From assembly GCA_900618425.1 (NCBI GenBank), contig UZAN01040072.1, positions 11,675 through 75,674 on the forward strand: DNA of 64,000 bases, given 5' to 3'. A program made the position numbers and the translations under genes. The notes beneath the pieces are model-generated. The model was not told the origin of the DNA. It was given only the letters and a program-made list of their open reading frames with translations, and did not search any database. Within the stretch, counting starts at the first letter, position 1. Each line of letters begins with the position of its first letter. This DNA is from Echinostoma caproni (Eukaryota; Platyhelminthes; Trematoda; Plagiorchiida; Echinostomatidae). Of this stretch, positions 60,001-62,225 are shown piece by piece.

Positions 60001-62219
60001 TTTTTTCATGTTGCTTCCTTTTATTGAATAAACGAAGCTACAATTTTCATGTAGGAGGAGGCGGCCAATCAAAGGTCACGCACAATAGGGAAGTCAGGCA
60101 TTGGTGGTGCTTGTGCCGGTGGAATTCGAACACACATCTCTGGGATGTTCATTTGGTGACTTTACTCCCGGGCCACCACTGCCCCTAAACAATGGGTCCA
60201 GGACAAAATTATCTGGTGCTTGATTCACAAACTGCGCATGTAGGGATGAAAGCCTGTGTATTTAGTTTGTCAGTTTTAAGTCCACACAATTGAAATGAGC
60301 AATGAAAGTGTATGGTTCAAAGCCGATAACTCATCTCAATAAACTAAAACATTTCGGGGTCTCTCAATCCAGTGGTTCCCGCATGGCAGAATGGTGTTTA
60401 TCAAAAAGATGTGTGATCAATAAACGAGTTTGTGCAACAATGTATGCCTCTATGAAGTGATTAGTAAATGTCCTGTTCGCGGAAAAAGTAGCATGCCTAA
60501 CTTCCCATCGCTAACTCAATCGTGTAGTCTTAAAAAAAAGTGGTCGCCTCTCCAACATTGACGGTAGCTGATGTGCAAAAGTAACGAACAAAAAAGATTA
60601 GTATTTTCTGCGATGCAGATGGTTTATCGATAAATTTTAGAGGGTAATCTAAAATTGATCGTGAGGTCACACTGTGATTGAACTTGAGGCACTATTACTG
60701 AAAGGTTCCATTACAAACGAAGCGTCCTAGATCCCAGTCTGTACACCAAGCTTCTTAAATAGCCTTGCTGAGGAAGCCCTACCAACTGCCTTCTCATGGC
60801 GGCGGTGTGAGAGACGAAAAGTCAACACCTGGGACTATAAGTGGGTTGGGGGACCCTAACTCCCCTGGTTAACCTAGGGGAGTTGCGCAAAACTCTGAGG
60901 AGGCGTACGAACCACATCCACACCTTTTCGGTTGTGTTAGTGGTCACCGGCTCGAATGGGTATTGAGGTGTATTGATCATCTTGGACGTTTGACCCTGTC
61001 CGAAGGATGTATGATCCGTTGAACTGGACACCGGGTCCCAATAGACTGCGGTTTTCCCACCGCCCCGCTGTCTTAGGTTTTCGCTAACCGCCCACAGGCC
61101 AATCATGGAACGTTTTCCTTTTTTATAAAGATTATTGTACCATGATTTGTTTGGCACACAGTCGGTTCTCGGACAAGTGTAAAATATATTATAATAATAA
61201 TGTAATAATAGTTTGTATACGGCAGATGAATTGCCTGTGTATTGGGTAATTTACTTTTCGTTCCGCAGGACTCACTGCGTAAAATGTTTACGTACGCAAT
61301 GCATCACGGTTTTACCGAATTATTCTTTAACTAGTATAAGTAGCCGAATTGCTAAGCATTGCATATTGTAGTATTCTTTATTCAAATTTATTGGAAATTC
61401 CTCATGGAACTTTGGGTGATGAATTCAAATTCTTGTTATTTTTTTTTCTCCCAGCTACCACTAGCAGTATGTATAATTTTGTCTTTATGCATTCAATATT
61501 AATAAAACTCTTAGCTGCATGTATGCTGTCCATTCCGATTACTCTGTTTACCTTTAGGATCCTTTAAGAAGGGAGCAGTCGTATGATTTTTTGTATTATA
61601 AATGCCAATGAAATATTGTTCATTGTCTACAAAAAGTATACCAATGATTACTCAAACAAACGCTTCAGTTCCGATCCGGTTTTAAAAATGCCCTGTTGGG
61701 TCAGTTGATCATTGAAAATGTTATTTGATTTATTAGTATTTGAAATGTATTCCCCTTGTTCTACTTCCTCACCAATTGGTGACAAATAAACCCCCAATAG
61801 TAATGAATCATCAGGTTTTATTTGTTACATTTTTGATCAGTATCAAGCCATTAATTTAAGGGACCGATTCTGATTGTTAGTTGCTATCCCAGAAGCAATA
61901 TGTTGATTTTTCATTTTGATGCCAAAGTCAAATTAATTATGTGCATACTTCCTCAATTTCCAGAACCAGCCATAGGTAAGCATATTCTCCTTCCTCAATT
62001 CTAGTCTGAATATGAAAGCACCAATCTGTTCTTCCGACTGTTTGAGCAAACCTCAAAGGTGTTTTGGTTTGACGTTTTTGATAATGTGTATCACATTAGT
62101 CTTCTCTAAGCACATCATGAAATATGTGTAAATTGTATTACATGTTCTATCAAATGTTTCATTCCAACCAATCTGATTGTGCCCATCTCAATTTTTCATA
62201 AATAAAGTCATCCAAGCAA
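1018..62219 (+). CDS. Micro-exon gene, 37 candidate exons, both ends missing
   Basis: Seen: a series of 6, 12 or 78 bp segments, each preceded by AG and followed by a GT(A/G)AG-like donor, all on the plus strand. All are read with one base carried in and one carried out (phase 1-1), and the joined frame has no stop within exons or at any of the 36 junctions. Known: trematode micro-exon genes (MEGs, first described in Schistosoma) consist of tiny symmetric exons split by long introns and usually encode secreted, variably spliced proteins of gland or tegument cells. Inferred: this is such a gene, with an N-terminal Tyr/Ser part, a central B1-B2-A tetrapeptide repeat and a Cys/Asp tail. No start codon, signal peptide or terminal exon was found. 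The intervals between listed exons are introns of 0.5-7 kb, empty to my eye apart from the repeats listed. It does not match a named MEG that I can recall. Individual exons near the 5' end are less sure than the central ones. Confidence 0.85.
2722..2733 (+). CDS. Micro-exon 2, 12 bp (S-S-Y-Y)
   Basis: The exon catcatattaca lies between acgtttatag and the consensus donor gtaagt. The junction T|CA gives Ser, followed by Ser-Tyr-Tyr. The acceptor tract is only moderately pyrimidine-rich, so a chance match is possible. Its support is the exact 12 bp length, the perfect donor and a composition like exon 1. Confidence 0.5.
4334..4345 (+). CDS. Micro-exon 3, 12 bp (R-R-R-T)
   Basis: The exon gaaggcgaacct is bounded by gaatcttatag and gtaagt. 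Junction A|GA gives Arg, then Arg-Arg-Thr. The basic residues stand out against the acidic centre of the protein. The polypyrimidine tract is weak, which makes this one of the least certain exons. Confidence 0.45.
4922..5100 (-). repeat. tRNA-derived SINE, family 1
   Basis: On the minus strand the head contains an A-box-like stretch (cccgagcggctagcgcgctt) and a B-box-like one (gttcgatcccc), followed by a tail shared with copies near 16.0, 16.4 and 18.1 kb (tcgcactgc, gagacc.aacc). The acceptor-stem pairing expected of a functional tRNA is not evident. Confidence 0.7.
5438..5449 (+). CDS. Micro-exon 4, 12 bp (Y-G-T-P)
   Basis: The exon atggaacaccat follows caaatttgttattcag and precedes gtaaga. 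T|AT at the junction gives Tyr, then Gly-Thr-Pro. It pairs well with exon 5, which also starts AT-GG and also yields Tyr-Gly, suggesting that exons 4 and 5 are duplicates. Confidence 0.6.
6633..6644 (+). CDS. Micro-exon 5, 12 bp (Y-G-Q-S)
   Basis: The exon atggtcaatcag sits between gtcattcttcag, a good acceptor, and gtgagg. It encodes Tyr (junction T|AT) then Gly-Gln-Ser and leaves a G. The internal ATG is out of the shared frame, so it is not read as a start. Confidence 0.65.
8469..8480 (+). CDS. Micro-exon 6, 12 bp (D-Y-S-R)
   Basis: The exon actactcgcgtg is preceded by a T-rich run ending tttaaag and followed by gtaagt. Junction G|AC gives Asp, then Tyr-Ser-Arg. Its acceptor is AAG, as in the A-type exons. 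It lies only 322 bp before exon 7. Confidence 0.55.
8803..8814 (+). CDS. Micro-exon 7, 12 bp, A-type (E-Y-P-N)
   Basis: The exon aatatccaaatt follows ttctttcactgaag and precedes gtaagt. It is the first member of the A family: Glu at the junction (G|AA), then Tyr-Pro-Asn. Later A exons usually carry Cys where this has Asn. Both the acceptor motif cactgaag and the donor match the other A copies at 13923, 19929 and 30189. It leaves T, so joining it directly to an exon starting AA would give a stop. Confidence 0.75.
11028..11039 (+). CDS. Micro-exon 8, 12 bp (S-Q-D-E)
   Basis: The exon cacaagacgaat has one of the best acceptor tracts in the window (ttttttcttattcccatcaatcag) and a gtgagt donor. 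Junction T|CA gives Ser, then Gln-Asp-Glu. It lies 26 bp before the 543 N gap, so a further exon could be hidden between this one and exon 9. Confidence 0.75.
11065..11607. other. Assembly gap, 543 N
   Basis: Unresolved bases within the intron between micro-exons 8 and 9. The open frame that seems to run across it is an artefact of the N run. A micro-exon could be hidden here. Confidence 0.99.
13212..13223 (+). CDS. Micro-exon 9, 12 bp, B1-type (F-S-D-S)
   Basis: The exon tttcggattcag is bounded by ccttgattattcag and gtgagt. It is almost identical to exon 12 (tttcggaaccag), including the final acceptor bases attcag and the donor. The junction T|TT with exon 8 gives Phe. It is the first exon of the repetitive part of the protein. 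Confidence 0.85.
13923..13934 (+). CDS. Micro-exon 10, 12 bp, A-type (E-Y-P-Q)
   Basis: The exon aatatccacaag lies between catatttttaacattgaag and gtaagt. It differs from exon 7 at only a few positions and from the Cys-bearing A exons by CAA in place of TGC. An in-frame ATG upstream gives a hydrophobic stretch across the acceptor tract, but in another phase; see the rejected list. Confidence 0.85.
15985..16162 (-). repeat. tRNA-derived SINE, family 1
   Basis: On the minus strand it reads ggtagccgagtgggtagtat, a good A box, then a B-box-like region and the family tail. It is diverged from the other copies, so it is old. Confidence 0.7.
16337..16562. repeat. Inverted pair of SINE family 1 fragments
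   Basis: The left part (16337-16425) is a tail in minus orientation; the right part (16430-16562) carries the B box (gggttcgattctc) and the tail in plus orientation. The two tails are inverted copies and could pair in the transcript. Confidence 0.65.
17231..17242 (+). CDS. Micro-exon 11, 12 bp, B2-type (E-P-E-T)
   Basis: The exon aaccggaaacaa has acceptor gacgatatag and donor gtgagt. It is identical to exon 23 except for the last base. Junction G|AA gives Glu, then Pro-Glu-Thr. The pyrimidine tract is weak; the identification rests on near-identity with exon 23. Confidence 0.82.
17960..18205. repeat. SINE family 1 with inverted tail copy
   Basis: A plus-strand tRNA-like head (ggtggcgtagtgggcagcac) runs into the family tail up to about 18180. 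It is preceded at 17965-18010 by an inverted copy of the tail end (gctcggaaacactggacagc against tacagtgcttccgagc). The arrangement is the same as at 16337-16562. Confidence 0.7.
18241..18523. repeat. Fold-back repeat with arms of about 100 bp
   Basis: The left arm (18241-18340) and the reverse complement of 18414-18523 match almost throughout (ccgagcttggcaatttgttt, then tttgcaaacgtttcat), apart from a 10 bp indel. The loop is about 73 bp. A related half-copy lies near 54940-54985 (gctgatgaaacgtttgc). The transcript would form a long hairpin. It is probably a miniature transposon; no transposase is seen. Confidence 0.85.
19060..19071 (+). CDS. Micro-exon 12, 12 bp, B1-type (I-S-E-P)
   Basis: The exon tttcggaaccag follows tatccctccttattcag and precedes gtgagt. 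It is a close copy of exon 9. The A left by exon 11 gives Ile at the junction, followed by Ser-Glu-Pro. Confidence 0.87.
19929..19940 (+). CDS. Micro-exon 13, 12 bp, A-type (V-D-P-C)
   Basis: The exon tcgacccatgca is preceded by gtttttccactgaag and followed by gtaagt. Its second half (cccatgca) and its acceptor (cactgaag) match the A family exactly, while the first bases have diverged, giving Val-Asp in place of Glu-Tyr. It is the first exon to carry the recurrent Cys. Confidence 0.82.
21557..21568 (+). CDS. Micro-exon 14, 12 bp, B1-type (T-E-D-P)
   Basis: The exon ctgaagatccag is bounded by gacgttttcttccttag and gtgagt. It opens the first clear B1-B2-A triplet. The 60-70 bp of intron before it match the intron before exon 19, both containing ttttcttcctt just upstream of the AG, so the two arose by duplication. 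In this triplet the B2 exon is missing. Confidence 0.92.
22182..22381 (+). repeat. Duplicated intron block, copy 1
   Basis: Shares about 200 bp of clear similarity with 31460-31661 (for example gtcaatgcatgat followed by atttgcaca, then caagttc and tgatga) and a shorter match with 37285-37413. All three copies lie after a B1 exon. Here the B2 exon that should follow is absent. Confidence 0.8.
22443..22482 (+). pseudogene. Decayed B2 micro-exon site
   Basis: The string cccataccgatgttttattt matches the acceptor region of B2 exons 17, 20 and 23 (cccgatgtttctcattcag), and it lies about 60 bp after duplicated block copy 1, as expected. The AG acceptor, the exon and the donor are no longer recognisable. 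The triplet 14-(B2)-15 therefore seems to have lost its middle exon. Confidence 0.5.
22872..22883 (+). CDS. Micro-exon 15, 12 bp, A-type (E-Y-P-W)
   Basis: The exon aatacccatgga follows catattttttccctgtag and precedes gtaagt. It differs from exon 24 by a single base (TGG for TGC), which replaces the recurrent Cys with Trp. A sequencing error is possible, but the surrounding splice sites are intact. Confidence 0.9.
23455..24090 (+). pseudogene. Decayed non-LTR retrotransposon, reverse-transcriptase C-terminal end
   Basis: One frame reads through R-Y-L-G-S-L-I, then G-R-V-Y-N-A-V-V-R-G-V-L-L-Y and, after a TAA, H-R-V-S-N-Y-E-V-S-R-C-M-L-G. These match the conserved 3' end of RTE/CR1-like LINE reverse transcriptases (thumb region and following segment). 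Stops interrupt it at about 23650, 23880 and 23910. Only the 3' part is present (5' truncation is usual), and an A-rich stretch at 24088-24115 may be its tail. Confidence 0.8.
24562..24870 (-). repeat. tRNA-derived SINE, family 2
   Basis: On the minus strand, ggtggtggccaagtggttag resembles an A box, followed about 30 bases later by gatctgggggtcccgctcc in the B-box position. It is GC-richer than its surroundings and bears no resemblance to family 1. Confidence 0.55.
25319..25330 (+). CDS. Micro-exon 16, 12 bp, B1-type (T-P-E-T)
   Basis: The exon ctccagaaacag lies between gatctcttccgttcag and gtgagt. Junction A|CT gives Thr, then Pro-Glu-Thr. Its start resembles exon 14 and its end resembles the B2 exons. 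It is the first exon of the second triplet (exons 16-17-18). Confidence 0.9.
25532..25543 (+). CDS. Possible cassette micro-exon, 12 bp (A-E-F-R)
   Basis: The segment ccgaatttcggt has an excellent acceptor (ttgctttcccttggcag) and a gtaaga donor. It has the right length and phase and lies only 201 bp after exon 16. It ends in T, however, so joining it to exon 17 would create TAA. It is either a chance match, an exon used with another partner, or an exon whose inclusion truncates the protein. It is not counted among the 37. Confidence 0.35.
28439..28450 (+). pseudogene. B2-like micro-exon relic without donor
   Basis: The segment tttccgaaacag, preceded by cgatccag, matches micro-exon 26 (tttgcgaaacag after aatccag) at 11 of 12 bases. 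The following bases are gaaggtatg rather than a GT donor. This suggests a duplicated exon that lost its 5' splice site, or coincidence in a short match. Confidence 0.4.
28789..28800 (+). CDS. Micro-exon 17, 12 bp, B2-type (E-P-E-I)
   Basis: The exon aaccagagatag is preceded by cgatgtgtgtcattcag and followed by gttagc, a weak donor. The same acceptor context (cgatgtttctcattcag) and the same donor occur at exon 20, so it belongs to the duplicated B2 set. Use of the better donor 33 bp further on would read into a TAG. Confidence 0.78.
   Translation, partial: NQR
30189..30200 (+). CDS. Micro-exon 18, 12 bp, A-type (E-Y-P-C)
   Basis: The exon aatacccgtgca follows cctgtatcactgaag and precedes gtaagttgtt. 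It closes the second triplet and carries the recurrent Cys. Acceptor and donor are nearly identical to those of exons 7 and 15. Confidence 0.92.
30445..30637. repeat. Fold-back repeat with arms of about 85 bp
   Basis: The left arm (30445-30534) and the inverted right arm (30557-30637) share gcaattttgaaaacaacgac-like and gatgaaaataagccga strings, with a loop of about 22 bases. It is imperfect, hence old. It begins 244 bp after micro-exon 18, inside intron 18-19. Confidence 0.8.
31132..31143 (+). CDS. Micro-exon 19, 12 bp, B1-type (T-E-E-P)
   Basis: The exon ctgaagaaccac is bounded by gttttcttccttgcag and gttagt. It differs from exon 14 at three positions and shares its upstream intron sequence. 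It leaves a C, unusual in this gene, so the next codon becomes CAA (Gln). Confidence 0.87.
31460..31661 (+). repeat. Duplicated intron block, copy 2
   Basis: The copy between micro-exons 19 and 20, with the B2 exon intact 40 bp downstream. It aligns end to end with 22182-22381. Confidence 0.8.
31701..31712 (+). CDS. Micro-exon 20, 12 bp, B2-type (Q-Q-E-T)
   Basis: The exon aacaagagacag follows cgatgtttctcattcag and precedes gttagc. The 557 bp intron before it contains a block also found in introns 14-15 and 22-23. It is the B2 member of the third triplet (19-20-21). Confidence 0.82.
31713..35361 (+). other. Intron 20-21, 3.6 kb
   Basis: No repeat or gene stands out. A short hydrophobic frame starting at an ATG near 34007 resembles a signal peptide but has no convincing donor. 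A pyrimidine-rich stretch with gtaagt near 34977 resembles one at 28834, which again suggests shared intron ancestry. Confidence 0.45.
35362..35373 (+). CDS. Micro-exon 21, 12 bp, A-type (E-C-P-Y)
   Basis: The exon aatgtccgtata lies between caatttcctaatgaag and gtaagt. The Cys and Tyr positions are swapped relative to the usual E-Y-P-C. Each swap needs a single base change per codon, so this is an A exon that has drifted while keeping one Cys. Confidence 0.87.
35543..35722. repeat. Fold-back repeat with 58 bp arms
   Basis: The arms 35543-35600 and 35665-35722 are inverted copies (ttgattgatttgactgacta against its inverse), with a 64 bp spacer. The left arm also matches 57237-57295, so the family is dispersed. 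No coding content. Confidence 0.85.
36031..36111 (+). repeat. (CTA)n microsatellite
   Basis: About 81 bp of CTA triplets with a few interruptions in the first third. It gives long poly-Leu or poly-Val reading frames on either strand, which I do not regard as genes. Confidence 0.95.
36488..36493 (+). CDS. Micro-exon 22, 6 bp, short B1-type (N-P)
   Basis: The exon acccag is only six bases, between ttcttccattttgaccag and gttagt. Junction A|AC gives Asn, followed by Pro. Its position, before a B2 exon (23) and an A exon (24), is that of a B1 exon, and its last bases (cccag or tccag) match the B1 ends. It is probably a B1 exon shortened by two codons through a shifted acceptor. Confidence 0.7.
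37285..37413 (+). repeat. Duplicated intron block, copy 3 (partial)
   Basis: Lies between micro-exons 22 and 23. It shares the leading part (gaga.gata followed by atcgttt) and the core gtcaatgcatgaaaat, then atcaagtgtatgatgatca, with copies 1 and 2, but is more diverged. Confidence 0.65.
37819..37830 (+). CDS. Micro-exon 23, 12 bp, B2-type (E-P-E-T)
   Basis: The exon aaccggaaacag is preceded by cgatgtttatcatctag and followed by gtgaga. It is one base different from exon 11, and its upstream context matches exons 17 and 20. It is the B2 member of the fourth triplet. Confidence 0.9.
38211..38233. repeat. (TA)n microsatellite
   Basis: An uninterrupted TA run of 22-23 bases within intron 23-24. 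Confidence 0.9.
38994..39005 (+). CDS. Micro-exon 24, 12 bp, A-type (E-Y-P-C)
   Basis: The exon aatacccatgca follows tttgaacctttctcattaaag and precedes gtaagt. I take it as the reference A exon. The AAG acceptor and GTAAGTT donor are those of the family. It closes the fourth triplet and lies only 579 bp before exon 25. Confidence 0.92.
39585..39596 (+). CDS. Micro-exon 25, 12 bp, B1-type (T-P-D-P)
   Basis: The exon cacctgatccag lies between gatctctttcactcag and gtgagtatg. The donor and the following bases match exon 14 (gtgagtatgatc against gtgagtatgctc). Junction A|CA gives Thr, then Pro-Asp-Pro. Confidence 0.9.
39597..46669 (+). other. Intron 25-26, 7.1 kb, largest in the gene
   Basis: It contains the GGTAT-rich minisatellite (43440-43790). 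There are weak exon-like segments at 43234-43236 (3 bp) and 45770-45793 (24 bp). No transposon protein or other gene is recognisable. The size suggests inserted repeat DNA that has decayed. Confidence 0.5.
43440..43790 (+). repeat. GGTAT-rich minisatellite
   Basis: About 350 bp built of tggta/tgggtg words, with a higher-order unit of 70-80 bp: the string gggatatggtatgggtgtat recurs at about 43520, 43590 and 43670. The purine-rich plus strand contains only G, T, A and rare C. Open frames through it are a product of the repeat. Confidence 0.93.
46670..46681 (+). CDS. Micro-exon 26, 12 bp, B2-position (V-C-E-T)
   Basis: The exon tttgcgaaacag is preceded by cgatactcacaatccag and followed by gtgcgt. 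It ends like the B2 exons (gaaacag) but starts like B1, and it has Cys where the others have Pro. It occupies the B2 place in the fifth triplet. Confidence 0.85.
47966..47977 (+). CDS. Micro-exon 27, 12 or 9 bp, A-type (E-E-P-C)
   Basis: The exon aagaaccatgcg follows cttatcttatttgcag and precedes gtacgt. A second AG three bases into it (gcag|aag|) makes a tandem NAGNAG acceptor: the alternative 9 bp form would give E-P-C rather than E-E-P-C, both in frame. It keeps the ccatgc core and the Cys of the A family. Confidence 0.85.
49730..50290. repeat. Dispersed repeat, copy 1
   Basis: Similar over some 300 bp to 60740-61160: ggacgaaaagccaa against gagacgaaaagtcaa, caccggctcgactgggca against caccggctcgaatgggta, and caatgaactggacaccg against cgttgaactggacaccg. 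On the minus strand both copies stay open for over 100 codons and share residues (for example V-S-S-S, then D-H-T, then F-G, then G-Q). It may be the remnant of an unrecognised transposon. Confidence 0.75.
50429..50440 (+). CDS. Micro-exon 28, 12 bp, B-like (V-T-Q-T)
   Basis: The exon taacgcaaacaa follows gatttacatcattcag and precedes gtgagt. It resembles the B2 exon 11 at its 3' half (aaacaa). It is the last exon with recognisable similarity to the central repeat; from here the composition changes. Confidence 0.77.
51276..51281 (+). CDS. Micro-exon 29, 6 bp (R-C)
   Basis: The exon gatgcc lies between accatgtatcttcaaatag and gtgagttaattg. Junction A|GA gives Arg, then Cys. The same acceptor ending (aaatag) and exon core (atgc) recur at exon 32, and the same donor string recurs at exon 34, so the 6 bp exons form a small family of their own. 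Confidence 0.7.
52386..52397 (+). CDS. Micro-exon 30, 12 bp (R-K-C-E)
   Basis: The exon gcaaatgtgaag has a long pyrimidine-rich acceptor ending tctaatctcattgatcag and a gtgagc donor. Junction C|GC gives Arg, then Lys-Cys-Glu. It is not similar to the A or B exons. Confidence 0.7.
52829..52849. repeat. (AT)n microsatellite
   Basis: A short AT run within intron 30-31. Confidence 0.85.
54106..54117 (+). CDS. Micro-exon 31, 12 bp (D-D-D-D)
   Basis: The exon atgacgatgatg lies between caatcacactgtacag and gtgagt. Read in the shared phase it gives four Asp (G|AT, GAC, GAT, GAT). It resembles the first bases of exon 33 and may be a short relative of it. Confidence 0.8.
54405..54665 (+). repeat. tRNA-derived SINE, family 3
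   Basis: The plus strand has ggcacaatggtttagtcgct in the A-box position and aaagttcgaacccgcc as a near-perfect B box, followed by a GC-rich body ending before an A-rich stretch at 54670. The body shows no similarity to families 1 or 2. Confidence 0.7.
55166..55171 (+). CDS. Micro-exon 32, 6 bp (E-C)
   Basis: The exon aatgcg is preceded by ttccctttcgtcaaaatag and followed by gtgagttt. Junction G|AA gives Glu, then Cys. It is a near copy of exon 29 in size, acceptor and core. Confidence 0.7.
55690..56290. repeat. GC-richer segment, probable transposon remnant
   Basis: Richer in G and C than the introns around it, with no intact frame. Several perfect donor-like strings (55972, 55999, 56162) occur here without suitable acceptors. 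I have no second copy in the window, so calling it a repeat is inference from composition. Confidence 0.35.
56941..57018 (+). CDS. Exon 33, 78 bp, poly-aspartate
   Basis: The exon begins after ttctatttcatgtatcaaaag and ends before gtaagc. It consists of 23 consecutive GAT or GAC codons, then Glu-Asn; with the junction G|AT the Asp run is 24 residues. The length is a multiple of three and keeps phase 1-1, so the triplet expansion does not disturb the frame. GAC codons cluster near the 5' part and GAT codons near the 3' part, as expected of a trinucleotide repeat that grew from separate cores. Such an anionic tract could bind calcium or basic proteins; that is inference. Confidence 0.8.
57235..57440 (-). 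repeat. SINE-like element fused to a fold-back arm
   Basis: The minus strand has gcatagtggtaaagcacacg (A box) and gttcagagttcaaatcccc (B box) at 57340-57435. The part at 57237-57295 matches the arm of the fold-back at 35543-35600. Confidence 0.6.
58060..58065 (+). CDS. Micro-exon 34, 6 bp (D-K)
   Basis: The exon ataaaa is bounded by tatttatgttaccaatctag and gtgagttaattgta. The intron start is the same string as after exon 29, which is the main support. Junction G|AT gives Asp, then Lys. Confidence 0.6.
59639..59650 (+). CDS. Micro-exon 35, 12 bp (K-E-E-K)
   Basis: The exon aggaagaaaaag follows caatttcattattcag and precedes gtaagc. Junction A|AG gives Lys, then Glu-Glu-Lys. A second AG directly after the acceptor would give a 10 bp form that breaks the frame, so the first AG is chosen. 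Confidence 0.75.
60048..60190 (-). repeat. tRNA-like SINE fragment, family 4
   Basis: On the minus strand, ggggcagtggtggcccggga is followed by gtgttcgaattccacc (B box). It is about 140 bp long and lies in intron 35-36. Confidence 0.55.
60740..61160. repeat. Dispersed repeat, copy 2
   Basis: The second copy of the element at 49730-50290, about 11 kb apart in the same orientation. It contains a perfect short palindrome near 60861-60880 (ctcccctggtta...ccaggggag-like). No protein of known family is seen. Confidence 0.75.
61964..61975 (+). CDS. Micro-exon 36, 12 bp (E-P-A-I)
   Basis: The exon aaccagccatag lies between catacttcctcaatttccag and gtaagc. It resembles B2 exon 17 (aaccagagatag), which may point to common origin. 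It encodes Glu (junction) then Pro-Ala-Ile. Confidence 0.8.
   Translation, partial: NQP
62208..62219 (+). CDS. Micro-exon 37, 12 bp (V-I-Q-A)
   Basis: The exon tcatccaagcaa is preceded by caatttttcataaataaag and followed by gtaagt. Junction G|TC gives Val, then Ile-Gln-Ala. A 3 bp alternative (caa, 62217-62219) uses the same donor. It is the last exon-like segment I can find; the donor implies that more exons follow beyond it. Confidence 0.55.
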
Positions 62220-62225
62220 GTAAGT

